From: Pestalotiopsis fici W106-1
Taxonomy: Eukaryota; Ascomycota; Sordariomycetes; Amphisphaeriales; Sporocadaceae
Assembly: GCF_000516985.1 (NCBI RefSeq)
Contig: NW_006917092.1
Location: 5,583,888-5,647,887, forward strand
DNA: 64,000 nt
Reading direction: 5' to 3'
Positions 9,801 through 19,518 of the stretch are shown here, piece after piece. A program made the position numbers and the translations under genes. Under the pieces are notes generated by a model. The model was given only the letters and a program-made list of their open reading frames with translations. It was not told the origin of the DNA and searched no databases. Positions within the stretch are counted from its first letter, which is position 1. Each line of letters begins with the position of its first letter.

Positions 9801-10931
9801 AGTGCGAGTTTGATCAAGCAAAGCACTATTTGATAGAAACCAAATTACACGCCCTACACTTGGAATGCGCTATAATCCATGTTTGGATCACTGCATTGTG
9901 TTTGTCTGTTCCGGCGTGATTGTATTCTAACTTTGTTGACGAATCTAGCCTCATCTTTGTGATGATATATAATCGATATTGATGATCAACTAAAACTAAG
10001 AAGACTTTGAGTGAAAGTCTCGCACTTTAGAATGACGTTTATGGAAAGTGCACTGGCTTGAAATCGCTGCGACAACGTCAGTTACATGACACGCGGAGCC
10101 CGGGCGGCCCATAGCTACGGTCTATAGAAGTCGATTTCATATGCCAATGGAATACAATGGACTTGTCTAATTAATCGCGATGGCTTGTACGCTTCGACCA
10201 AACTGTGTTTAGTACTGAACCAATGTGAAGAGGGGGGAAATGTACAATGTTGCACATGGATTAGAGCCAGTGATGTGGATCCTCGGTTCAGTACGGAGAG
10301 TCTCCTGGCGGGCCGCCTATGCCGCTGGCCATCGCGTTCCTGCGGGTACATGATCAGCTTAAGTCAAGGCATGGTTAGCGCAATTTGGCGGATGCGGCTA
10401 TAATCTTGGAGTGCTGGACTAGCTCATGGCGGGCAGCATCCATGTCGCAACGGCCGGCGAGAATTTTCGCAAATTATTCAGCTATTCTCAGCTAAGCACG
10501 ATATCCATCTCCGTGTTTATAGCCATGTTTATAGCGATGTAGAGATAGTATCGGTCTGTCTTATTGTGGTTCGTCAACCAACACTCGTACACCCTGCATG
10601 CACATGACCAAGTCACTATTTTGTGGGATTTACTAGGATTGGGACATCTTGGGTGGCTTCTTGTGATGTGAAAACAACACTCTTCAAATTCCGTCAAATG
10701 CATAAAATTCGGACTACAAAAATAGCTATTCGCTTTCATTCCAACTGTTGTGCCACTCTCTAGCTGTATCGGTTCATAACATTGCTGTTTCAGGCCATGA
10801 GCTATTACCTATCAATAAGAAGCTTTGCAGTATCACAGATGAAGTAATACGCTTCGTTTTACTCAAATACAATCCTATACGAAAACACCATACGAAGACA
10901 TGTGGTCGTATGGATTGTCTTGATTGTGACA
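9801..10931. other. Convergent intergenic region with a fourth regulatory-motif copy
   Basis: No gene detected between two convergent SDR genes. It contains a copy of GGCGGGCCGCC (10307-10317) with no nearby start codon. Bases 10854-10931 belong to the repeat shared with 1627-1705. Confidence 0.5.
10307..10317 (+). promoter_or_regulatory. GGCGGGCCGCC motif, copy 4
   Basis: Exact copy, about 500 bases past the end of one SDR and 600 bases past the end of the other. Its position is unusual for a promoter element. Confidence 0.4.
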
Positions 10932-11053
10932 TTACCAAGCGCAATGTCCACCATCAACTCTCAAATCCGCGCCAGTCATAAAACTGCTCCCGTCGCCCAG
11001 CAGAAAGAGGACAGGCGCGCGAAACTCATCTACCGTGCTCAGACGGAAAAGCA
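10854..11053 (-). repeat. Unmutated partner of the RIP-like duplicate
   Basis: Covers the last 40 codons of the SDR and about 78 bases beyond its stop. It matches 1627-1831, which carries nearly all the C-to-T and G-to-A changes. Confidence 0.75.
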
Positions 11054-11992
11054 TGTTATCTCCCACCCACTGGGACTCCATGCCAGGCTTTTGCAGGGCC
11101 TCGGCGGTCGCGGCCGTCCTGATATATCCTGGCGATAGCGAATTGACACGGATCAATGGCATGGAAACCCTAGAACCCCATTCGGCAGCAAGTGACCGTG
11201 CAAGCTGGTGGACAGCGGCCTTGGATGAATTATAGCCGGCCGTGTCGACACCCTGGATTTTTTGTGGTTCTCCTCTCAGCATCGCATCATTTGACAAGTA
11301 TGGATTCTGAGATATGCATGCAAACGTACCTTGTTGGAGACATATCCGCTCATGCTGGCCACTAGCACCATGCTCGCAGTGGTATTGTGCTTCATGACCT
11401 CTCGAGCAGTTGCCTGCGCAACGAGAAAGGTGCCAGTGACGTTGATGTCGAGCAACCTCCTGAATGAGTCGGCTGGAAATTCGGTTGCCGGCCCATTGTC
11501 AGAGACGCCGGCGCATGCCACCAAGCCGCGAATCGGAAAACGGAGGTTTTGGAACTTGGCAAAAGTATCCGTCACTCCCTGCGCGTCTCTCACGTTGCAC
11601 TGGTAGTATGAGACATTACCGCTGTACTTTTCAGCTGCTTTCAAGACTGCGTCTACGTAGGAATTGAGCGACTTGATGTATGTTTTGGGAAGAGTGTTGA
11701 TAACCTACCCCAGTCTGACGACTTTGGCGAATCCACGACGTCTAGGCAAATGACATCACCCCCCGTTTCGAGAATACTGGCAGCCACGGTGGTTCCCAGA
11801 AAGCCACTGGCACCGGTGACTGTCCCATGAGATATGAGTGAGCAGGGCTTTGCGAAATTATATCATGACGAAATGCCTACCGATAATGGTCCGGCCATCC
11901 AGTCGAAACAGGTCGGCTATCGGAGCCGAACTGTTTGCCTGGGATTCTTTGGCCTCCCGAAATTTCAGTGCATGCACGTTTTCTTCCTTCAT
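10932..11992 (-). CDS. Sorbose reductase/polyol dehydrogenase-like SDR
   Basis: NAD(P)-dependent reductase resembling the Sou1/sorbose reductase, mannitol and arabinitol dehydrogenase branch. Exons 11992-11881, 11819-11709, 11652-11330 and 11252-10932 give 288 residues. Cofactor loop TGASGFLG at 39-46 (Leu where Ile is usual), ACAG in place of NNAG (120-123), ASMSGYVSNK with the catalytic Ser, and YNSSK with Tyr189 and Lys193. RVNSLSPGYIRT and MTGADLRVDGGH complete the fold. A leader of about 35 residues before the Rossmann strand is typical of this branch. It is transcribed towards the other SDR. Its 3' end was duplicated to about 1.7 kb and that copy was mutated; this copy is intact. Ketose/polyol interconversion is inferred from family and neighbours. 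Confidence 0.85.
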
Positions 11993-12759
11993 CGTATATC
12001 CCTTTCAAATTGTTTCCAAAGAAAAGAAGTGCAGTTCGCTCCAAGATTGGTTGTACTGATTGCGTTGCTCAAGTCCACCAGGCGGCTCGAAGCAGCGCGC
12101 TTTATACTGGCTACCTAGGTACCTATACACGAGCCAATTCATCACATCTACGTCGCCTCCACCTCCGCACAAGCAAACCATGAAATTTCCCCAATGGAAG
12201 CAGCCAGTGTAGCGCAAGACTGCATCTTTCCTGTGTATGACTTGCTTATTCTTGCGCTAGGTGCATGGTGATTGCGGGGCGCGTAAAATAGCTCCAGTTC
12301 CACTGGGGATGTATGCGGAGATCGGGCGGGCGGCGCGTGGCGGCAAACCCGCCGCACATTTGTTTCAGTTCACTGACCAGCATTATGGTGGGTAGGACGG
12401 GCCATGTCTTCTCCTTTCAAAGTTTCGATGTGGTACTTTTCGCATGATGCATCGACAATTCGCTGATGATCTGGAGTGCGTGGAGACACTACAGGTCTAT
12501 GAAGGATTTGCTAGATCACCTTTCGTCATCATGTGGACGGGACCATAGTCGTTCCGTTTGGAGTGTACGGAGGAAGAGCCCTGTCAATCTTTGGCGACAA
12601 GTGGCAATTTACAATGCAGCACCTGGCATGTCCGATTTTGGCTTACACGAACAGCGAGGAAACATCGCTTCGGCAGCCAACAGAAATTTCCAACAAAGTG
12701 TGAGTTTATCCGTAGACACTGACTAATTGCATACCTCGTTTCCCAAACCTCGTCGTTCC
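11993..12759. other. Upstream region of the SDR and 3' flank of the regulator
   Basis: No gene recognised. It holds the presumed SDR promoter and a GC-rich patch with several CGG/CCG half-sites at about 12315-12355. Confidence 0.5.
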
Positions 12760-15001
12760 TCATGTAATTTCTGACGAATTGATCAACATATTTGTCTTGT
12801 CCTTTAATGCTGATAGAATCAATAGCATGGATTCGACGCAGGACCCAGGCACAGCCCAGCGACGAATCATTGTCATGGTCTCGGTTTGGATTGCCCGAAT
12901 ATCCGTCACCAGATGAGCTAGACAAGGACTCAGTGATGCCAGTGTCAGAATTACCGTGACAGCAAATGCGCTTGTTATTGTTTGCGGTCAGCTTTCGTAT
13001 CAGATGGCCGGACGAGAAGAGTCAGAAAAAAGGAGAGTGAGCAGAGTTTGATGCTCAGCGAATGACAGGACACAAGGAACCTACGAGTGAATAATGATCT
13101 CGGTCGACGCTGATGGCTTTTGCAACCTTTTGGACACGATTTTGAGATAGCAACGACAGCTCTCGAGACATCTTTGACAATAATCTGCCAAAAGATCCGG
13201 TAACGTACCCGAGGGCAAAGCAGAAACGTAGAGTAAGCAGGGGCGAAATATGATCTCCCTAGTCGAGTAATAGCGCAGCAATATGATGGTGCTGCCGAGC
13301 CTGTCCTCGGATATGTCCCCTAGTCTAGGCTTGATGTTCAGCGGCAGCAAATCGTACCAAGCATCCAGCTGGCTGCTCAGCTCTACAGAGATCTTCATCA
13401 CGGAGCTTATAGACTCGAATGAGCTCTCGTTGTGAGAAGCACTCCGCAGTGCTTGGTGGTGCTCACGATAGGCTGGTTTCCGTCTTTCATCGTACATGGC
13501 GTGATGAATTCGATTCAGCAGGCGACGGGCACTGATTTCCGCTAACCAATACAGCAATACTGGATTCGGTGGGTTTTCACAGAGTGGTAATGGTATATCG
13601 TCAACAATCTGCTCGATACCACTCCGAGGTAGGTGATGCTCTGCTAAGAGATCACTGACTTTCTTGTCAGATAGGGGACAACATTTCGACGTGTCTATTA
13701 TCTACTGACCACTCAAGCACAAATATCGCCCAACACGTCTTGATAAGCGTTTGGGATAAGTCGTTTGGATGGTTGAAGGGGCCCATCTGTCTGTTTACAT
13801 TGAGTTAGAGGAAAAGTAACAAAGCTGAAACATTCTGGCTTACTGAATCCACAAATGTTGTAAGTTGGTAGAAGCCATATGAACCAGCCTCCAAGATTGC
13901 AACGGCCGCGCGAGGAACCCGTAGAAGATGGCACATAGGTATAGTCCTTGAGGAAGCAATAGGCTCGTACCAAATGAGCCATTATAATGGTTCATGAACA
14001 CTTGCAAGGCAGGAGAAAAGTATTGCAGGCCGGGGCATTCATCTGAGTCGAGCCGTCGCACGTCCAGTGATGCTGAAGCGACTTCTGCAAGAGCAAATAC
14101 CACAAAGCATAAAGCAGTTTCTAGACTGTCCTGGGGACCTTCACGTAGTACATTGTGGTAGATGGTCATAAGCTTCTCGGACTCAATCAGTGGATATTGA
14201 GGCTGGACATACGCCAGGAACTGTTCCATGAGAACATTGGTGATGCAAGAGTCCACAATGGGAAATTCATGACCAGGTGTATTCAATTGCTGCATTGATA
14301 ACGGCCCTGGAACATGCCTTCTAGCCTCAATTCGAGAAAAAATGTCAACTGGGAAAGTCCCAAGCAGAGCTTGAACTTTTTCATGCATTAACAATGCTCC
14401 GGTAGTGGTGGAATGGCGAATTGGTATGGTGAGAGCTGGCAGGTCTTGAAGAGGGAAAGAGATCAGCGAGCCATGTTCGTCACTGTTAGACAGTGGCGAT
14501 AGTTCTATCTCATCGACAGGAATTTGGGTATGCACAGGCTCGGCGGTGACTGCGGGCGGCGCCGTAGCTACTTGGCTTGGGGAATCGGCCAGTGATTGCT
14601 GGTTCTTGTTGTGCAGTAAACTCTGTATATGTGGGACTAGAGTTGCAATTGTACGTACTTGCTCTTGTAGCAGGGCCTCGGCAGCTTCTAATCTGTCCGT
14701 GATGGCTTGTACAGGATCATTGTCGTTCTCCTCTCTGACGATTCTGCCATTTAGCTAAATGTGACATGCATTGATGGTAAGAAGAACACACCTTCGCGGC
14801 TCCACGTCACTGTAAACGCAATTTCTTGCAGAGTCTTTACAAAGTGTGCATACAGGGCTCAACCCATCACAACGTCTCTTCCTGGGAAAAAGGATCAGTC
14901 ACATCTTCAGATTGGGCTGACCAGACTGACCTTTTCCGGCAGTAATTGCAGGCTATTACCGCCCGCTTCCGGGAACTCTCTGGCCCACCGGTAGTACTCA
15001 T
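12760..15001 (-). CDS. Zn2Cys6 fungal transcription factor (cluster regulator 1)
   Basis: Nuclear DNA-binding regulator of 640 residues. Exons 15001-14931, 14881-14792, 14743-13844, 13790-13710, 13654-13085 and 12970-12760; all junctions are in phase. The zinc cluster has Cys at 18, 21, 28, 35, 38 and 45 (CNYCRKRKRRCDG, then VCTLC), followed by TyrSerAsp; its first intron splits the cluster. A coiled-coil-like stretch (about 60-85) follows, then the fungal-specific middle domain with CWAIFVLECDLLAEHHLPRS and a C-terminal helix ILTLASLSPCLAHLV. The long fifth intron (114 bases) is the least certain. An open frame immediately upstream could extend the N-terminus (see the 15094-15528 entry). It lies between the SDR and the kinase, so it probably controls the sugar cluster. 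Confidence 0.85.
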
Positions 15002-15588
15002 ATTCTCGAAAATGTGCCCATATAGCAGTGAGGATGGTCGCTAACGAATGAAATCAAACAAGGGTCTTATCTTTTGCTTTATGCAGCGTTTACCTCGACG
15101 TGGCTGACTATTGTTTCCAATTGGTTCAGTCCGACACTGAAAGTGAGCTCTTGCTGTCTAATGCCCACGACCGCGTCCAGTGAATCAATCACGGAACGGA
15201 TAAACCCGCGGGTCCGACTCGGTCCATGAAACCACTTGCTCGCCACCTGCTGCGAATAGCCAAATTGCTTATGATCGCTCTCCTCAGCCGCAGTATTTTC
15301 TAGGCACAATATTTCCATTGCGCTTTTCAACAACTTAATCTGCCGTCTGAAGTCAGTCAGGCGGGGTCTGTTCCTGTCTACACATGTAGCAAAACTAGGG
15401 CGGCAAGCGCGATTAGTCCCAGGGGGTTCGCCTGCCACAGGGCAAAACTGGCGAAAGTTATGAGGTTCAAGCTTACCTCTTTTCGTGAGAATACCTCTCG
15501 CGTAGGTTGGTACATCAATTTTCAGCATTTTCTGTTCGTGACAAAATCATAAAAGATGACGGTTTTTATGGAGGAAGGGTTTAAGCAT
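15002..15588. other. Short interval between kinase and regulator
   Basis: Same-strand interval that should contain the regulator promoter but is largely occupied by an open frame (15079-15528). Confidence 0.4.
15079..15528 (-). CDS. Uncharacterised open frame, possible 5' extension of regulator 1
   Basis: A 149-codon frame starting at an ATG 61 bases past the kinase stop. No family was recognised; it is rich in Leu, Ser and Arg with helix-like segments. A good donor (gtaaac after codon GAG at 15096-15094) and an acceptor (ttag before 15040) would join it in phase, through a 52-base intron, to the frame of the Zn2Cys6 regulator, adding about 158 N-terminal residues. It could also contain a further intron (gtaagc near 15470). 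It may be a chance frame, since zinc clusters usually sit near the N-terminus. Confidence 0.25.
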   Translation of the reverse strand: MLKIDVPTYARGILTKRGKLEPHNFRQFCPVAGEPPGTNRACRPSFATCVDRNRPRLTDFRRQIKLLKSAMEILCLENTAAEESDHKQFGYSQQVASKWFHGPSRTRGFIRSVIDSLDAVVGIRQQELTFSVGLNQLETIVSHVEVNAA

Positions 15589-16391
15589 TTAACCGAGCAC
15601 CTCGTCTACTACTAATCTATTTTCTAGGATATCATCAGCATTCAAGAAATCCGTGCTATCTATTCTATATCTTGCCGCCTCCTCATCAGGGCAAATGCCC
15701 GAAGCGACATGTCGTTTAACCAGTCTGCTCCTCGCCACTTCTCTGTCCACTTGTAGAAACCACAACTCGTCAAACAACTGCGCGGCCGACTTCCATGGCT
15801 CTCGGTCGAGGCACAGATAATTGCCTTCCACAATGACGACCATGGTGGCCGGAGTTATAGCGATGCCGTCTGCCACGGGATCCTTGACGGCGTGGTCAAA
15901 GGTGGGCGCATAGACCGTTGCTTCGGGCCCCAGCGGCTCGCGCAGACGACGGACCAACTGATGAAAACCCTCGGCATCAAAGGTAAAGGCCGCGCCGCGT
16001 CGGTGGATGGCGGTTGCTGGGTCTGGCATTGCAGCTAGGTAGGCCTGAGTAAAGTGATATCCGTCCATGGGAACGTCGGCAGCAAAGGTGCCAACTGAGG
16101 ATCCTGTATATTGTTGGTGTAGCGCGTTTACAGCTATCGCAACTTTACGAGCCAGTGTCGTCTTGCCTATTGGGCGTGTCAACTCGCGAGAGATTCGTAA
16201 TGAACGGGGTGCTGTACCTGAGCCCGGAATTCCGGCAATACCTATCAAGATTCTCTGTTGCGCACCTTTTTCCTGGTATAATGCTAAGAAGATACTTTGA
16301 TAAGTTTTTTCGAATCTCTTGCCGGATGCGAATCAATGGAAGTATACATACACCAAACTTTGGCCGCCAGTCGCGCCACATCTGCATCCAT
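15589..16391 (-). CDS. P-loop small-molecule kinase (uridine kinase/YFH7/FrcK-like)
   Basis: ATP-dependent phosphotransferase of 227 residues. Exons 16391-16352, 16283-16218 and 16166-15589. The Walker A motif GIPGSGKTT lies at 31-39 and is split by a 51-base, stop-free intron. VPMDGYHF (68-74) and TFDAEGFHQLVRRL (97-110) are typical of the uridine kinase/phosphoribulokinase superfamily, as are EGNYLCLD (149-156) and the lid-like RLVKRH (183-188). Bacterial relatives occur beside sugar transporters and fungal ones include yeast Yfh7. Placed between sugar permeases, SDRs and a transketolase-like gene, a role in phosphorylating a sugar or ketose is plausible but inferred. It is divergent from the sugar porter at 16871. 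Confidence 0.85.
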
Positions 16392-16870
16392 TTTGTGTTA
16401 TTTTGTTATATCGGACGGAGGCTCGGGCAATTGATCGAGAACACAAAATCTCAATTTCACAATCAATGATTTCATATCAATGTAGCTTTCAAAATTCATC
16501 TCCAATGCTGAATCAGATTCTCTATTAAATAAAACTCGCCAATGTCCATTATAGTGGAGGCTCGATCGATAGACGCCGTCCTGTGCTTCGGTGCGGACAC
16601 GGCCCGGCGTTCGTACATGGAGACTACTAGTCATGCAAGCGACTTGCGAACTAGACGCAAAAATGGATTCCCCATGGGGGCCGGCATACATGTTTGCTAT
16701 TCCCGACCGGGATCGTTTAATGGATCCACTGCCATGGAAACATTATTATGTGACTGGCCCCCCAGCACGTCGAAACCAGAAGTTCACTTCACTTCCGGTC
16801 GGCATTGTGCTCAGGACTCTCACCACTCCATGTTCTTTGAAGCAAGGACATTCTCAACCTCGAGATCATA
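16392..16870. promoter_or_regulatory. Divergent promoter between kinase and sugar porter 2
   Basis: The 479-base shared upstream region. It contains the core CGGCCCG at 16600-16606, also the centre of the GGCGGGCCGCC motif; the 7-base core alone is expected by chance several times in the window. Confidence 0.45.
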
Positions 16871-18699
16871 ATGGGAAAGCAGCCACATTTCGGGCTAACA
16901 GGAGGATGGCTGACCATCTGGATCACCGTGTGCTGTGGTACGGCCATGACCCTGTTTGGATACGATCAAGGAGTCTTTAGTACGTCATTTTCGATGAACC
17001 CTCGATTAACTCTTTATCAGCACCAGGCACTGAACATTTCTCTCTCTCTCTTTTGTTTAGGTGGTATCCTGATTTCTGAGGACTTCTTGCAGACAATGGG
17101 CAATCCAGACGCAACCATGCAAGGCACGATAACCTCGCTGTACGATGTTGGCTGTTTCTTTGGTGCTGTGTCTGGCTTTTACTTGGGCGAAAAGTACGGG
17201 CGCAAGAACTGTACCATTGCCGGTACGCTTGTCATGATGATTGGGGCAGCACTACAAATCAGTGCCTTTTCAGCTCCTCACATGATTGTTGGTCGGCTCG
17301 TCGCAGGACTTGGAAACGGGTTGAACACTGCCATTGCTCCAGTGTGGCAAAGCGAGACGAGTAAGCCTAGCTGGAGAGGCAAGTTAATCGTGCTCGGCCT
17401 AGTGCTCAACGTGGGCGGATTCTGTCTGTCGAATTGGGTTGACTATGGGTTTGCCTTCTTGTCCGGAGGCATCTCATGGAGACTTCCCCTGGCATTACAG
17501 CTCGTCTTTGGTATCATTATCTTGTCAACGGCTCCGTGGCTACCAGAGTCCCCAAGGTGAGTCGTCAATTATATTTGTCAAGATCCGGCTCGTGTCTTTG
17601 CCCTCTCATGATGCTAACCAATCACACCATCCATTAGGTGGCTCATCGCAAAGGATAGACAGGAAGAAGCTGTGAAAATCTTGGCACTCTTGGAGGGCGA
17701 TGGTGCGACTCCCGAGACACCAGCCGTCGTCGCTGAAAAGAACGATATTTTGCATCTATTCCGGGCTGAGAAAGAAATGGGACTGAGCTGGTGGGACCTG
17801 CTCACCAATCGCACGTGCAAAAGTGGTGCAGGCACGCTCAGGAGATTCATTCTGGGCATTGGCACGCAGATCATTGTTCAATTGTCTGGTGTCAATGCCA
17901 CTTCGTATTACCTGCCTGTTGTGCTGAGACAATCACTGGGATTCAGCGCGGAAAAGTCAAGGCTGCTGACTGCTATAAACGGAATCCCATACACCTTCTT
18001 CTCGTTTGCTGGTGTATTAATGATTGACCGATGGGGGAGAAGAGGCGCCATGCTGTTTGGTGAGTATTTCGCCATGTCAGACTGCTTGACTTTCTCGCTC
18101 GATGGGATGCGACACTGACAATTTCGCTCGTCCCAGGAACCTGTGGATCTGCAGTGTGCTACCTGATCCTAACCATCTTCATCTACAAGGTCCAAGTGGC
18201 CAACAACGAATATGACATAGACCGTTTCGGTATTGGTGCCGTCTCCATGATTTTCATCTTCTATGCTTTCTTCGGCATGGGCTGGCAGGGCACTGCGTGG
18301 TTGTATAACACTGAGATCAACTCATTGCACATGCGCATGAAAGGTGCCGCCGCTTCGGTTGCTGCTCAGTGGGCCGTCAACTACATGGTGGTGCAAGTCA
18401 CACCACCCGGCATTGAAAACTTGAAGTGGAGATTTTACCTCATCTGGGTCTTTTTCAACTGGTGCAGCATCCCAATTTTGTACTTGTTTTATCCCGAAAC
18501 CGCAAACCGCAAGCTGGAGGATGTCGATCAATTGTTCCAAGACGGATTGAGAACATTTGTTTTCCTCGATAAGGATGCATGCTCAGTAACGAGGCCTTTG
18601 AAATACGTTGAGAGAGACAGCACCGAGTTGGCCATAGCCACGTGCGAAAAGGGCGAGGATTCCTTTACTGTCAAAAGCGAGCATCACGAGGATGTCTAG
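16871..18699 (+). CDS. MFS sugar porter
   Basis: Plasma-membrane sugar or polyol transporter of 529 residues. Exons 16871-16979, 17061-17556, 17638-18059 and 18137-18699, all in phase. Helix 1 ends in LFGYDQGVFSG (28-38). GEKYGRK is the loop 2-3 motif and PESPRWLIAKDRQEEA follows helix 6. QLSGVNATSYYLPVVL is the helix-7 sugar-contact region, DRWGRR the loop 8-9 repeat and YPETANRKLEDVD the terminal motif. The sequence type fits Stl1/hexose-like fungal porters; the substrate is not determined. Intron 1 splits the Ser codon in the GVFSG motif, a position common in this family. Divergent from the kinase. Confidence 0.9.
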
Positions 18700-19518
18700 T
18701 TGCTCATGTCACTCTCTGGCTGTATGACGAGGGATAAAAGAGAAAAGCGCGAGCTATTTAGAGGATGATGATTGTTTTCCCACAGACGGAAAAAAAAAAG
18801 ACTACCTACTAATCGTGGCAAGTGATGCGATATTTTCGCAACAAAATTTTAATTGAATTTGTTGGAGTGCATAGACATGTCAAGTTGGAACCCGGCGCCT
18901 TCGCCTCCGTCGATTCGGCGCATCAAATCTGACCACCGGCCTATCTCGACTTGTCGAGCTCGAAGTCTGGTAAACACTCCATGTAGAAACGATGAGAAGC
19001 TTATCTACAATCCAAGTTTGATTATGGCATGGTATATTTTATGGACGGTGCCACAATTGGATCACGTCGCTTGTTTTTTTTTTTCTTACCCCCCTCTCTC
19101 TAGCGCTCTCATTGACCTGCATGCTCTTCTCATGGTGCCCTGCAACGGACTCCACACAACAACATACGACAAAGGGCCACCACCAATTGCTATGCAGCTG
19201 CGAGCGATCCCATGGGGACATAAGGCATTGGTCCTCTCTTCAGCCAATCGCTAGTGCATGGTTCAAGGGCTTGTACGGGCCGTGTCCAGGCCGTCACCGC
19301 TAAAATGCGCTAAATGGTGCTCTGGAACTTGCTGCTAAAGCCCCTCATTTCCCCCTCACTCACTAATGTAGTAGGTATTTTCCTTGCTGATCCGGAAGAC
19401 GAGTGGAGCGCTATTTGGTCGGGGTAATATAGGCCTCGTCCCCCGAATCGGTCTTTACACGGCCCAGGCGGGATTCTATGATATCTGACACTTGGGGAAA
19501 GCTTCTCACCATAGTAAC
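18700..19518. other. Intergenic region upstream of regulator 2
   Basis: No gene seen. It has pyrimidine-rich tracts (about 19075-19100) and the core CGGGCCG at 19276-19282 in the presumed promoter of the second regulator. Confidence 0.5.
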
